DNA of 64,000 nt from Hyphomicrobium sp. MC1 (GTDB lineage Bacteria; Pseudomonadota; Alphaproteobacteria; Rhizobiales; Hyphomicrobiaceae): assembly GCF_000253295.1 (NCBI RefSeq), contig NC_015717.1, positions 4,464,001-4,528,000 of the forward strand, written 5' to 3'. Numbering within the stretch: the stretch's first letter is position 1; each line of letters opens with the position of its first letter. The translations under genes and the position numbers were made by a program. Under the pieces are notes generated by a model. It saw nothing but the letters and a program-made list of their open reading frames with translations, was not told where the DNA came from and did no database searches. Below are positions 8,240-17,297 of the stretch, piece by piece.

Positions 8240-9469
8240 TCAACCCTGGTTGCGCTTTCCGAGGGTGCGCAGACGCAACGCGTTGAGCTTGATGAAGCCT
8301 GCGGCGTCTTTCTGGTCGTAGGCGCCCTTATCGTCTTCGAAGGTGACGAGGGTGGGCGAATAGAGCGATTTCGTGCTTTCGCGGCCGACGGTGATGACGT
8401 TGCCCTTGTAGAGTTCGAGCGTCACTTCGCCTTCGACATTCTCCTGGCTCTTGTCGATCAAGGCCTGGAGCATCTCGCGCTCGGGCGAGAACCAGAAGCC
8501 GTTATAGATCAGCTCGGCGTAGCGCGGCATGATCTCGTCTTTCAGATGCGCGGCGCCGCGGTCGAGCGTCAGGCTTTCGATGGCGCGGTGGGCAGCGAGC
8601 AATATTGTGCCGCCGGGCGTTTCGTAGACACCGCGCGATTTCATGCCGACGAAACGGTTTTCGACGAGATCGATGCGGCCGATGCCGTTATCGCGGCCGA
8701 GATCGTTCAGCGCTTTCAGCAGCGTCGCGGGCGAGAGTGCCTGACCATTCAGAGAAACGGCGTCGCCGTTCTCGAAGCCGATCTTGATGGTCGTGACTTT
8801 GTCGGGCGCATCCATCGGCGAGATCGTGCGCTGATAGACGACTTCCGGCGGCTTCTTCGCCGGGTCTTCCAGCACTTTGCCTTCGGACGAAGAATGCAGA
8901 AGGTTGGCGTCGACCGAGAACGGCGATTCCCCTTCCTTGTCCTTGGCGACTGGAATCTGATGTTCGCGCGCGAACTTCAGAAGCTCTTCGCGGCCCTTGA
9001 ACGTCCATTCCCGCCACGGGGCGATGATCTTGATGCCGGGTTCAAGCGCATAATAGCCAAGCTCGAAGCGGACCTGATCGTTGCCCTTGCCGGTCGCGCC
9101 GTGGCAAACGGTGTCGGCGCCGACCTTGCGCGCGATCTCGATCTGCTTCTTGGCGATCAGCGGCCGGGCGATCGAGGTGCCGAGCAGATAGATGCCTTCG
9201 TAAAGCGTGTTGGCGCGGAACATCGGAAAGACGTAGTCGCGGACGAATTCCTCGCGCAGGTCTTCGACGAAAATGTTCTCCGGCTTGATGCCGAGCATCA
9301 GCGCCTTCTGGCGGGCGGGCTCGAGCTCTTCACCCTGGCCGAGATCGGCCGTGAACGTCACGACTTCGGCGCCATACGTCTCTTGCAGCCATTTCAGGAT
9401 GATGGAGGTGTCGAGGCCGCCCGAATAGGCGAGGACAACTTTCTTCACGGATTTGGGCGCGGCGCTCAT
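8240..9469 (-). CDS. argG: Argininosuccinate synthase
   Basis: Condenses citrulline and aspartate with ATP to argininosuccinate, the penultimate step of arginine synthesis, in the cytoplasm. The PP-loop AYSGGLDTS is at residues 14-22, and conserved substrate segments GATGKGNDQVRFE and SVDANLLHSSSEG are present. The 409-residue length is normal. It stands alone on the minus strand, converging with the Fic gene with 12 bases between the two stops, and diverging from the isomerase gene at 9620. No other arg gene is nearby. Identification is secure. Confidence 0.97.
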   Translation of the reverse strand: MSAAPKSVKKVVLAYSGGLDTSIILKWLQETYGAEVVTFTADLGQGEELEPARQKALMLGIKPENIFVEDLREEFVRDYVFPMFRANTLYEGIYLLGTSIARPLIAKKQIEIARKVGADTVCHGATGKGNDQVRFELGYYALEPGIKIIAPWREWTFKGREELLKFAREHQIPVAKDKEGESPFSVDANLLHSSSEGKVLEDPAKKPPEVVYQRTISPMDAPDKVTTIKIGFENGDAVSLNGQALSPATLLKALNDLGRDNGIGRIDLVENRFVGMKSRGVYETPGGTILLAAHRAIESLTLDRGAAHLKDEIMPRYAELIYNGFWFSPEREMLQALIDKSQENVEGEVTLELYKGNVITVGRESTKSLYSPTLVTFEDDKGAYDQKDAAGFIKLNALRLRTLGKRNQG

Positions 9470-9619
9470 GGACGATATGGCTCTTCTGGCTCTTGAGATG
9501 AGATTGGGCGGGAAACGCGCGGCACTATAGGGTCGGCGGCGCTACCCGCAAGTGGAGTAGACGGGGGAAACCGACTTGTCGCAACGAAAGTCGGCGTTTG
9601 GCGAAGATGGGGGAGCAGA

Positions 9620-10234
9620 ATGGGACCGACGATTATCTTTTGGTACGAATTCGCGTCGACCTACTCCTATCTCAGCGCGATGCGCATCGCGGATGCAGCC
9701 GAGCGGGCGGAGGTCGAGGTCGAATGGCGGCCGTTTCTGCTCGGCCCGGTCTTCAAATCGCAAGGCTGGGACACGTCTCCGTTCAATCTTTATCCGGCCA
9801 AAGGCCGCTACATGGTACGCGATATCGCGCGCACGGCAGCGGCGCGCGGACTCCCCTTCCAGATGCCGGCGACGTTCCCCGGCAACGGGCTGAAGGCCGC
9901 CCGCCTCGCCATCGCTGCCAAGGCGCAGGGAAAGATCGGCGGTTTCACGCGTGCCGTCTATGCGGCGGCGTTCGGGAAGGGTTTGGACATCTTCGATGAC
10001 GCTGTCTTGACGGACTGCCTGCTGTCCGCCGGTCTTAATCCGGAAGCGACGCGCACGCTGGCGTCGGATCCAGCTGTCAAAGCTGCCTTGCGCGCCAACA
10101 CGGACGAGGCGCAGGCGCTGGGAATTTTCGGAGCGCCGAGTTTCACGACCGGCGATGGCGAACTGTTCTGGGGTGACGATCGGCTGGATCAGGCGCTGGC
10201 GTGGGCATGCGCGAAAACGACGGCAAAATCGTGA
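9620..10234 (+). CDS. 2-hydroxychromene-2-carboxylate isomerase family protein (kappa-GST/DsbA fold)
   Basis: A 204-residue thioredoxin-fold protein with an inserted helical domain, of the HCCA isomerase/kappa glutathione transferase group. The N-terminus TIIFWYEFASTYSYLSAMR replaces the DsbA CxxC with a Ser-containing active-site loop typical of the isomerases, and IFGAPSFTTGDGELFWGDDRLDQAL near the C-terminus is the family's cis-Pro and closing motif. Members use glutathione to isomerise naphthalene catabolites, but most genomic copies have unknown substrates and no catabolic genes are adjacent here. It diverges from argG. The fold family is sure, the substrate is not. Confidence 0.9.
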   Translation: MGPTIIFWYEFASTYSYLSAMRIADAAERAEVEVEWRPFLLGPVFKSQGWDTSPFNLYPAKGRYMVRDIARTAAARGLPFQMPATFPGNGLKAARLAIAAKAQGKIGGFTRAVYAAAFGKGLDIFDDAVLTDCLLSAGLNPEATRTLASDPAVKAALRANTDEAQALGIFGAPSFTTGDGELFWGDDRLDQALAWACAKTTAKS

Positions 10235-10421
10235 GGCTTTTTACGCGGTGTTACAGCTGCGCGATGAAGACCTTACGAGATTGTATTGCTGCGCATTCGC
10301 GCTTTTGCATTGCACTCGATTCGTGAACATAAAAAAGGCTTTCGGCGGGTGTTTGCGGGTATTTATGACCCGCGGAAGCTGTTAGAAGCGCGGGAACTAA
10401 TCTCAGTGGGGGAGATGGGGC

Positions 10422-11279
10422 GTGGCCAGATCGATTCGCATCGTCGGAAGGCTCGTTTGGATCGGGCTGTTGAGCGGCGCAATGGCGTTGCCGCTGGGCG
10501 CCGAAGAAATCACCGTAACGATCCCGCCGGACGATACGCCCGCCCAGACGCAGTCCGCCACTGATCCGACCGCGCATCCGACCGACGAGGGAGCGCCGCA
10601 AAATTCAGCCCAAGCAGAGCCTGCGGCTTCTGAACCTGCTCCGTCCGAGCCTGCCGCGGCAGCACCCGAGGCTCAACCCGAGCCAACGCCGGCTCCAGCC
10701 GCGGAAGCGCCCGCCGAGACTTCTCCTCCGGCCGCTGCTGAAGCGGCTCCGGCTGCGGCCCCTGCCGCCCCTGTCGTGAAGAAAACGCATAAGAAAACAA
10801 AGAAAGCGGCTAAAACCGCGGCTCCCGCGAGCGAAGGCACAGCGGAAGCCACGCCTGAGAAGACGGTGAAGAAGACGAAGTCCGCCAAGGCGTCGTGTCT
10901 CAACCTGACCGAAGATCAGTGCGGGGCCAACACGGCCTGCATCTGGGTCGCGGCCGGCACCAACGATGCCGGTAAGGCCACCAAGGCGCGGTGCCGGTCA
11001 ATGGCGATCCTGAAACGGGAAATCGACAAGGCCGCGAAAGCTGCCAAGACGAAAGAGCCGGAAGTCCTGCCGTGGGCCAAGAATGCGACGACGGGCTCGA
11101 CCGCTACGACGGCGACGGCCGAGACAAAGCCGGAAAAGAAGAAGACCGTTCATCACAAGAAGGCCAAGGCGAAACCCGCTGCGGCGACGCCTCCAGCTGA
11201 TGCGGCTCCTGCCGAGGCCCCGGCTGCCAGTGGCGGCGATTCTGCTGCGCCCCCGTCGGATGCGGGCGGCGCTGACTAA
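10422..11279 (+). CDS. Secreted Ala/Pro-rich, Lys-rich protein with a four-Cys motif
   Basis: A 285-residue protein starting at a GTG with a GGGGGAGA-like ribosome binding site. A signal peptide (residues about 1-27, ending LPLGA-EE) is followed by a long low-complexity region rich in Ala, Pro, Glu and Thr, then a Lys-rich segment (KKTHKKTKKAAKTA). Around residue 160 comes a compact Cys motif, CLNLTEDQC...NTAC...RC, that could be a small disulfide-bonded module, followed by a second Ala/Pro/Lys-rich tail. Such architecture suits a cell-wall or periplasmic linker. I do not know the family. It converges on the next gene. Confidence 0.7.
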   Translation: MARSIRIVGRLVWIGLLSGAMALPLGAEEITVTIPPDDTPAQTQSATDPTAHPTDEGAPQNSAQAEPAASEPAPSEPAAAAPEAQPEPTPAPAAEAPAETSPPAAAEAAPAAAPAAPVVKKTHKKTKKAAKTAAPASEGTAEATPEKTVKKTKSAKASCLNLTEDQCGANTACIWVAAGTNDAGKATKARCRSMAILKREIDKAAKAAKTKEPEVLPWAKNATTGSTATTATAETKPEKKKTVHHKKAKAKPAAATPPADAAPAEAPAASGGDSAAPPSDAGGAD

Positions 11280-11332
11280 GCCGTGATTTCCAAGGTGCGG
11301 GCTGGCTTACTTCGAGACCGGCTCGACGCCCG

Positions 11333-11908
11333 TCAGTGAAGGTAGCCGGACCAGCGTGGCGTGACGGGGACGTTGCGCTCCAGGCTTTTCCGGCCTTCGT
11401 CGCTGCCAAAAACCAAACGCCATTGGGCGCAAGCGGCGTCGGCGGCATCCATGGCGGACGTGCTGGCGCGCGCGGTCGGGGCTGCAACGGCGTAGGGAAC
11501 GCCGTAGGAGAGCATCATCGCCATCATCGGCGCCTGATAGAGCGTCCAGGGGGTCGCGCCCCAGAAGGCTTGGACGGCGGGAGGAAAGACCGGAGTCGCC
11601 ATCATCGGGCGCGAAGCTGGGGCCGATTGCCCGGCGGACCAATAGGCCGAACAAGCGTTGGCCATTGCGAGCCAGGACTGCATGAGATCGGGCTGGGCGG
11701 GCGGTTGCGGTTTTGCGACCGGAGCCCAGGCTTCGAACCAAGCCGCCCATGGCGCGACGGGCTCCGCAGGCCGGAGATTTTCCGGCGTCATTTCGTCGTA
11801 GAGGCGCTTTTGGCACGCGAGGGAGGCCGCAACGGAGGCCTGACCCATCTCGAACATGGCTTCCGTCGCTTTCTGAAGAAAGCGGAAGTGCAGGGCGCAA
11901 TCGAACAC
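11333..11908 (-). CDS. Hypothetical Ala/Pro/Trp-rich protein
   Basis: A 191-residue protein starting at GTG with AGAGGG upstream. The first 40 residues (FLQKATEAMFEMGQASVAASLACQKRLYDEM) look like one amphipathic helix of the kind seen in phasins and other granule-associated proteins, but the rest, rich in Ala, Pro, Trp and Met, is unlike a classic phasin. There is no signal peptide. It converges with the secreted protein gene at 11279, with 53 bases between stops. Function unknown; the phasin comparison is a weak impression only. Confidence 0.6.
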   Translation of the reverse strand: MFDCALHFRFLQKATEAMFEMGQASVAASLACQKRLYDEMTPENLRPAEPVAPWAAWFEAWAPVAKPQPPAQPDLMQSWLAMANACSAYWSAGQSAPASRPMMATPVFPPAVQAFWGATPWTLYQAPMMAMMLSYGVPYAVAAPTARASTSAMDAADAACAQWRLVFGSDEGRKSLERNVPVTPRWSGYLH

Positions 11909-12035
11909 GGCGTCATCCCTCTAGCTCTGCGACAACATATCATGGTTGCTGCGATGCAGCAACAGCGAAGCAGCGGGGCAACGGTTTTGGTTAATCACGT
12001 CTGCGCGAGGGGAGCGGGTCGAGGGGCGAGCGCGG

Positions 12036-12713
12036 TCAACTGCGCGAGGATGGCGGAGCCTCGTCGTCCTGCGCGGGCGTAGCCGTGACGCCGGGGACGG
12101 CCGACGCGTCACGTTCGGCAAACTTCAGCCGTTCGAGGGTCGGCATACGCCAAAGCCGCCGGTCTTCGCTCGTTTCGGGAACGGGGGGATGGGTGATGAC
12201 GACACTGACGTCGTCTTCTTTATCGGGACGCGGCGGGGCGGTTTCCGGCGTGGGCGCGGTTACCAGTGCGGGTGTCGGTGCGGGAGCACGGCCCGCAAAT
12301 TGTCCGGCGGCGAGCCAGTAGACGAAGCCGCCGAAGAAGCCGACCGTCAGGAATGTCTTGATCGCGTAATCATTGAAGATCGTCGGCTGGCCAGCCACTT
12401 CGCTGGCGTACTGGGCACTGAAACCGAGCAGCGCGATGATGATGCCGGCGAGAAGATAAAACGACAGCGTGCGGATCGAAAACCATTCTCCGATCGCGGC
12501 CACGATCAAAACGAAGAAGGCTGAGAAAATTCCGATGTGGGTTGCGGCGAGCAGCGACAAGTCGATGATTTCGCCAAGCGTCTTGGGCCAGCGGCTGGAT
12601 GAGCCGGGCAGAACGCCGACATCGACAAAGAGGACGGTCACGAGGCCTGCGGCCAAGCTCGCCAGCGTCAAGCCGAATACGATCCGCGCCAATGTGCCGA
12701 TTAGTCTGAGCAC
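12036..12713 (-). CDS. Hypothetical four-helix inner-membrane protein with Pro-rich tail
   Basis: A 225-residue protein. The start chosen is the GTG at 12713 (VLRLIGTLARIVFG), which has GGAG five bases upstream; a GTG seven codons earlier is possible. It has four membrane segments (about residues 5-28, 45-68, 75-95 and 115-132), and a long cytoplasmic tail of about 90 residues rich in Pro and Thr (APAPTPALVTAPTPETAPP) and then charged. A TATATA box lies at 12750-12755 upstream. It follows rlmN's 3' end on the same strand order. Family not recognised. Confidence 0.7.
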   Translation of the reverse strand: MLRLIGTLARIVFGLTLASLAAGLVTVLFVDVGVLPGSSSRWPKTLGEIIDLSLLAATHIGIFSAFFVLIVAAIGEWFSIRTLSFYLLAGIIIALLGFSAQYASEVAGQPTIFNDYAIKTFLTVGFFGGFVYWLAAGQFAGRAPAPTPALVTAPTPETAPPRPDKEDDVSVVITHPPVPETSEDRRLWRMPTLERLKFAERDASAVPGVTATPAQDDEAPPSSRS

Positions 12714-12798
12714 AAGAACTCCGCCCCAAGTCACCCTGGCGCGGAGTGTATATAGCCAGTGGCTCGGGGCTCAATAGGGATTCGGGCTGAGCCGCCGA

Positions 12799-13992
12799 TT
12801 AGGGATTTGCGGTAGGAGCCGCGCGATCCTTGGCGGCCAGGCGCTGACTTTCGGACCTAAGTTGCCCGCAGGCGGCGAGAATATCGCGTCCACGCGGCGT
12901 GCGGACGGGGCTTGCGTAGCCTGCACGGTTCACGACGTCGGCGAAGCGTTCGATGGTTTCCCAATCCGAGCATTCATAGCGCGAGCCCGGCCACGGATTG
13001 AACGGGATCAGGTTGATTTTCGCCGGAATTCCCGACAGCAGCCGTACCAGCGCGCGGGCTTCGGCAAGGCTGTCGTTCACGCCCTTCAGCATCACGTATT
13101 CGAAGGTGATGCGGCGCGCATTCGATAGGCCCGGATAATTGCGGCAGGCCTCCATCAGCTCGGCGATGGGGTATTTCTTGTTGATCGGCACGAGTTCATC
13201 GCGCAGCGCGTCGTTCGTCGCGTGCAGTGAGATCGCGAGCATCGTGTCGGCTTCTTCGCCCCACCGCGGAATTTCGGGAACGACGCCTGACGTCGAGAGC
13301 GTGATGCGCCGCTTCGATAGCGACAGGCCTTCGCCGTCGGAGGCGACGTCCATCGCGGCTTTGACGTTGTCGAAATTATAAAGCGGTTCGCCCATGCCCA
13401 TCAGCACGACGTTGGTGATCTTGCGTTCCGCGTTGGGCAACAGACGGCCGTCGTCGGGGCCTTTCGCGCCGGGCCAATCGCCGATGCGGTCGCGCGCCAG
13501 CATGATCTGGCCGACAATTTCTTCGGCTTCGAGATTGCGCACGAGGCGCTGGGTGCCGGTATGGCAGAACGAGCAATTCAGCGTGCAGCCGACCTGGCTC
13601 GAAATGCAGAGTGTGCCCCGGTCGCTTTCCGGAATGTAGACGGTTTCGATTTCCGGCGGCCGCGCCTCGTGGCTGCGTTTTGCCAGGCGAAGAAGCCACT
13701 TGCGCGTGCCGTCGACCGAAATTTGCTCGGAGACGATCTCGGGCCGGTCCAGTGTGTAAAGGTCGGCGAGTTGACGGCGGAGGTCTTTGGAGACGTCCGT
13801 CATGTCCTCGAAGCTCGTGACGCCACGGACGTAGATCCAGCTCCAGAGCTGGCCGACGCGCATGCGGAGCTGCTTCTCGGGTACGCCTGCAGCGGCGAGC
13901 GCGAGCTTCAGGCGGTCGCGCGTCAGACCTGCGAGCGAAGGCTTCGCGGCGGACGTATCCGTATCGATCTTAACCAAGGGCGCGGCGGTCAT
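12799..13992 (-). CDS. rlmN: 23S rRNA (adenine-2503-C2)/tRNA (adenine-37-C2) methyltransferase RlmN
   Basis: A radical-SAM enzyme that methylates C2 of A2503 in 23S rRNA and A37 in some tRNAs. The iron-sulfur motif is CTLNCSFC (CX3CX2C), the mechanistic Cys pair is present in TLCISSQVG and in RGRDILAACGQLR near the C-terminus, and the SAM-binding GMGEPLYN motif follows. At 397 residues it has normal length. Stem-forming repeats GGCTCA/TGAGCC lie just beyond the stop at 12768-12793 and may help end the transcript, though they lack a U-tract. It is a single gene downstream of the hslV-hslU cluster. Identification is secure. Confidence 0.96.
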   Translation of the reverse strand: MTAAPLVKIDTDTSAAKPSLAGLTRDRLKLALAAAGVPEKQLRMRVGQLWSWIYVRGVTSFEDMTDVSKDLRRQLADLYTLDRPEIVSEQISVDGTRKWLLRLAKRSHEARPPEIETVYIPESDRGTLCISSQVGCTLNCSFCHTGTQRLVRNLEAEEIVGQIMLARDRIGDWPGAKGPDDGRLLPNAERKITNVVLMGMGEPLYNFDNVKAAMDVASDGEGLSLSKRRITLSTSGVVPEIPRWGEEADTMLAISLHATNDALRDELVPINKKYPIAELMEACRNYPGLSNARRITFEYVMLKGVNDSLAEARALVRLLSGIPAKINLIPFNPWPGSRYECSDWETIERFADVVNRAGYASPVRTPRGRDILAACGQLRSESQRLAAKDRAAPTANP

Positions 13993-14134
13993 AACTTAAA
14001 AAATCAGCTTCGAGTTGCGGAAGTGGCCCTTTTACAGGCGTTTGCGGCGGATTGGTAGTCGCAGGACGTCGCGCTCTTTATTTGATGGCGCTTAGCGACA
14101 CGCATATCGCGCGCCGGCCGCCGAGCGCCAACGG

Positions 14135-15439
14135 TTAAAGGATAAACCGGCTGAGGTCGGCGTTTTTCGAGAGTTGGCCGACGCGCTCTGTCACGTAGGG
14201 GCCGTCGATGACGACGGTGGCGCCGCTCTTGTCGGAGGCTTCGAACGAAACCTCATCGAGCACGCGTTCCAGAACCGTCTGCAGACGGCGCGCGCCGATG
14301 TTCTCGACGGTCGAATTCACTTCCACCGCGGCGTCGGCCAGCGCGTCGATCGCGTCGGGTTTGAATTCGAGCGTCAGGCCTTCGGTCTGCATCAAGGCGA
14401 CGTACTGCTTGATGAGGCTCGCCTGCGGTTCCGTCAAAATGCGTTTCATGTCATCGCGCGAGAGCGCGTTGAGCTCGACGCGGATCGGCAGGCGGCCTTG
14501 CAACTCAGGCAGCAGGTCCGACGGCTTCGAGACGTGAAAGGCGCCGGAGGCGATGAAGAGAATGTGGTCAGTTTTTACAGGGCCGTACTTCGTCGCGACC
14601 GTCGTGCCTTCGATCAACGGCAAAAGATCACGCTGGACGCCTTCGCGCGAGACATCGGCGCCACCACGCGTGCCATCGCCGCGCGAGGAGATTTTGTCGA
14701 TTTCGTCGAGGAAGACGATGCCGTTGTTTTCTACGGCGGCGACGGCTTCGCCGGAGATCTGATCGCTGTCGATCAGCTTGTCGCTTTCTTCCGCGATCAA
14801 GATTTCGAAGCTGTCGAGAACGGTGACGCGCCGTGATTTGGTGCGCTGGCCGAGTGCCTTGCCCAGCATCTCGCTGATGTTGATCGTTGCCATCGAGCCG
14901 CCCGGCATGTCGAACGTGGGGATGGGAGACGCCGTATCGGCGACAAGGATGTCGATTTCCTTGTCGTTCAATTCATTGTTGCGCAGCTTCTTGCGGAAGC
15001 TATCGCGCGTGGATGGTGAGGCGTTCGAGCCGACAAGCGCATCAAGCACGCGCTCTTCGGCTGCTTTTTCGGCTTTGGCGCGCACGCCTTGGCGTTTCGA
15101 TTCTTTGACGAGGCCCAAGCCGACTTCGACGAGATCGCGGATAATGCTTTCGACGTCGCGGCCGACGTAGCCGACCTCGGTGAATTTTGTGGCTTCGACT
15201 TTGAGGAACGGCGCGCCCGCGAGTTTCGCCAAGCGGCGGGAGATTTCGGTTTTGCCGACGCCGGTCGGGCCGATCATCAAGATGTTCTTCGGCAGAACTT
15301 CGTCGCGCAACTCACCGGTCAATTGCTGGCGGCGCCAACGGTTGCGCAACGCGATGGCGACGGCGCGCTTGGCGTCGCCTTGGCCGACGATGTAGCGGTC
15401 GAGTTCGGATACGATTTCACGCGGGGAAAAGTTGGTCAT
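14135..15439 (-). CDS. hslU: ATP-dependent protease ATPase subunit HslU
   Basis: The AAA+ unfoldase of the HslUV (ClpYQ) protease; it binds and threads heat-damaged substrates into HslV. The Walker A GPTGVGKTE is near residue 58, Walker B GIVFLDEIDKI near residue 250, and the C-terminal tail ends LSRFIL, the segment that inserts into HslV and activates it. Length 434 is typical. The start ATG overlaps the stop of the upstream membrane-protein gene in an ATGA arrangement, so translation is coupled. Order on the minus strand is hslV, membrane protein, hslU. Identification is secure. Confidence 0.98.
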   Translation of the reverse strand: MTNFSPREIVSELDRYIVGQGDAKRAVAIALRNRWRRQQLTGELRDEVLPKNILMIGPTGVGKTEISRRLAKLAGAPFLKVEATKFTEVGYVGRDVESIIRDLVEVGLGLVKESKRQGVRAKAEKAAEERVLDALVGSNASPSTRDSFRKKLRNNELNDKEIDILVADTASPIPTFDMPGGSMATINISEMLGKALGQRTKSRRVTVLDSFEILIAEESDKLIDSDQISGEAVAAVENNGIVFLDEIDKISSRGDGTRGGADVSREGVQRDLLPLIEGTTVATKYGPVKTDHILFIASGAFHVSKPSDLLPELQGRLPIRVELNALSRDDMKRILTEPQASLIKQYVALMQTEGLTLEFKPDAIDALADAAVEVNSTVENIGARRLQTVLERVLDEVSFEASDKSGATVVIDGPYVTERVGQLSKNADLSRFIL

Positions 15440-16530
15440 TGTCTCGCTTGCGGAAGGTAGGGACCGATGGGTGTGGCGTTCAGCACCGGCAGCAGGCGGT
15501 TGCGCAGCGGGTGCCAGAAGACGCCGAGGATCAAGACGAAGCCGCCGACGAGGGCAAGCGTCAGGGTGAAGGACGAGGGAGCGTTGCCGCTATGAGGCAG
15601 CTCCACGCCACCGCTCAAGAGATCGTAGACCGCGCCGCAGAAGTAGGCGAGCGACGAGACGAGGAGGGCGCGCCGATCGATGGCCAGCGCGAAGAGGCCG
15701 AGCGCGAGAACGGTCAGCAGCACGACGCCAGAAGTCATCAAGCCGTTGGTTGAACTTTTGATCAGCATGATCATCGGCGAGACGATCAGCGCGGCGGCGA
15801 CGAGATGCAGCCAGAATGCGCAATCGGAAAAGCGCATGACGCGCTTCGGATCCTTCGCATCGTAGAACAGCGCAACGAGCAGAACGAACAGGCCGTAACC
15901 GAATGCTGCAAACGACAAGCCGACGCCAATCGAGTAGAGGCTTTTGCTAACGACAGCGTAGCCGAAGAACGCCATCAGGCCGAGCGCGAACGGCAGGCGG
16001 AAGCGCAAGTAATAGACGAACGAGGCGATGAGGGCTGGCAAGCCGAACACAAGTGTCGGATTGCGCCAGAACACGAGTTCGGAATCCACATCCCAGGTGG
16101 AGGATTTGAAGTTGTCCCAGTGAAGCTGGACGACGACGGCGGATGCGGCAAACGCAACGAACAGCAGAGAGAGCACCATTCCGGGCAGCACGGCGCGCAG
16201 CCGTCCGACGAGAATTTCGCTCAAGATCCAGAACGTGGCGGCGGCGACAGCCAGTGTCGCGACCCAACTGATGCCGAAAAGTCCGGTGGACGTAACGGTG
16301 AGAAACGCAGCCGCGATCAGCAGCACGCCGATGGTCAGGAAAACGTCGTTGAAGCCGTTGAGGAAGCGGAAGCGTTCCTCATCGGCCAGCACGGACGGTT
16401 CGCCGTCGGGTCCGAGCGGCGCGGCGGCGGGACCATGGCGCATGGCACGCAGCTTCTCGGCTTGCGCCGCGTCGATCACGCCCGCGTCGACGGCTGCCTG
16501 AAGATCGTCAGAGGAGGGTCCGTTGGCCAT
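15436..16530 (-). CDS. Polytopic membrane protein between hslV and hslU
   Basis: A 364-residue protein beginning MANGPSSDDLQAAVDAGVID, a short cytoplasmic helix region resembling the N-terminus of DUF2157-type proteins (a small domain ending EERFRFLNGFNDVF), followed by about ten membrane helices. The ORF continues 29 codons upstream into hslV, but the ATG at 16530 lies 16 bases after the hslV stop with GAGGAGGG close by. Its 3' end overlaps hslU by four bases. The family identity is uncertain; the operon position suggests a conserved link with the protease, but no function can be deduced. Confidence 0.8.
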   Translation of the reverse strand: MANGPSSDDLQAAVDAGVIDAAQAEKLRAMRHGPAAAPLGPDGEPSVLADEERFRFLNGFNDVFLTIGVLLIAAAFLTVTSTGLFGISWVATLAVAAATFWILSEILVGRLRAVLPGMVLSLLFVAFAASAVVVQLHWDNFKSSTWDVDSELVFWRNPTLVFGLPALIASFVYYLRFRLPFALGLMAFFGYAVVSKSLYSIGVGLSFAAFGYGLFVLLVALFYDAKDPKRVMRFSDCAFWLHLVAAALIVSPMIMLIKSSTNGLMTSGVVLLTVLALGLFALAIDRRALLVSSLAYFCGAVYDLLSGGVELPHSGNAPSSFTLTLALVGGFVLILGVFWHPLRNRLLPVLNATPIGPYLPQARQ

Positions 16531-16546
16531 GAGCGGGCTCGCGCCG

Positions 16547-17119
16547 TTACGATGTCTTCGCGTCGAGGCTTTCGACGACGATGTTCGAATTCGTATAGAC
16601 GCAAATCTCGGCGGCAATGGACATGGCCTTGCGGGCGATGGCTTCGGCGTCGAGCGGCTGGTCGATCAAGGCGCGCGCGGCGGCAAGCGCATAGTTGCCG
16701 CCGGAGCCGATCCCGGCGATGGCGTTTTCGGGTTCCAGCACGTCGCCGGTGCCTGTCAGGACGAGGGTCGTTGTGGCATCGGCGACGATCATCATGGCTT
16801 CCAGGCGGCGCAGGAAGCGGTCAGTGCGCCAGTCTTTCGCCAATTCGACGGCGGCACGGGTCAATTGGCCGGGGTATTGCTCAAGCTTGGCCTCGAGCCG
16901 CTCGAACAAGGTGAAGGCGTCGGCCGTCGCGCCCGCGAAGCCGCCAATCACGTCGCCTTTGCCCAGGCGGCGGACCTTTTTGGCATTCGACTTGATGACC
17001 GTTTGGCCGAGGCTGACCTGGCCGTCACCGGCAACTACAACTTTACCGCCCTTCCGGACCGTCAGGATCGTCGTGGCGTGCCAGCTCGAAAGGCCGGCAT
17101 TTTGGCTCTGGTGCGTCAT
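16547..17119 (-). CDS. hslV: ATP-dependent protease proteolytic subunit HslV
   Basis: The threonine peptidase of the HslUV complex, a dodecamer capped by HslU. The N-terminus MTHQSQNAGLSSWHATTIL contains the propeptide; maturation before the first Thr of TTIL would expose the catalytic residue. The downstream segments KGGKVVVAGDGQVSLG and IGSGGNYALAAARAL are signature blocks. The chosen start gives 190 residues, normal for the family; the open frame extends further upstream with no family similarity. An RpoH-like sequence is proposed at 17132-17159. It heads the hslV-membrane protein-hslU operon. Confidence 0.97.
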   Translation of the reverse strand: MTHQSQNAGLSSWHATTILTVRKGGKVVVAGDGQVSLGQTVIKSNAKKVRRLGKGDVIGGFAGATADAFTLFERLEAKLEQYPGQLTRAAVELAKDWRTDRFLRRLEAMMIVADATTTLVLTGTGDVLEPENAIAGIGSGGNYALAAARALIDQPLDAEAIARKAMSIAAEICVYTNSNIVVESLDAKTS

Positions 17120-17131
17120 ATGTATGGCGTC

Positions 17132-17159
17132 AGTTAAGCTTTTGGCGGGAAGATGCAAG
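17132..17159 (-). promoter_or_regulatory. Candidate heat-shock (RpoH) promoter of hslV
   Basis: On the minus strand CTTG (17159-17156) is followed by a 17-nt spacer and CTTAACT (17138-17132), close to the alphaproteobacterial RpoH pattern CTTG-N17-CYTATNT. The same spacing is found upstream of dnaK. It lies only 12 bases from the hslV ATG, so the leader would be very short, which lowers confidence. Confidence 0.35.
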
Positions 17160-17235
17160 GTGGGTGGGCCTTGGCCTGTCGGGTGACAAGCTGATAAAGG
17201 CTCGTGGCCTCGGGGGCAAACATTGATGGTTTTCT

Positions 17236-17276
17236 GGCCCCGGCGGCCGGCTCCCGGTACGGGAGTCGCCGGGGCC
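17236..17276. repeat. Large hyphenated palindrome, copy 1
   Basis: The outer arms GGCCCCGGCG (17236-17245) and CGCCGGGGCC (17267-17276) are exact inverses, and inner arms CTCCCG/CGGGAG pair around GTA. It sits between hslV and hisB. The core recurs almost identically, in inverted orientation, at 28769-28808, so it looks like a REP-type dispersed element and not simply the hisB terminator or leader. Confidence 0.7.
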
Positions 17277-17297
17277 AAGCGAAAAGGAACGATTCAC

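Noticed and set aside
8546..9496. 316-codon plus-strand open frame over argG
   Set aside because: Antisense to argG, which has all family motifs; no independent start signal.
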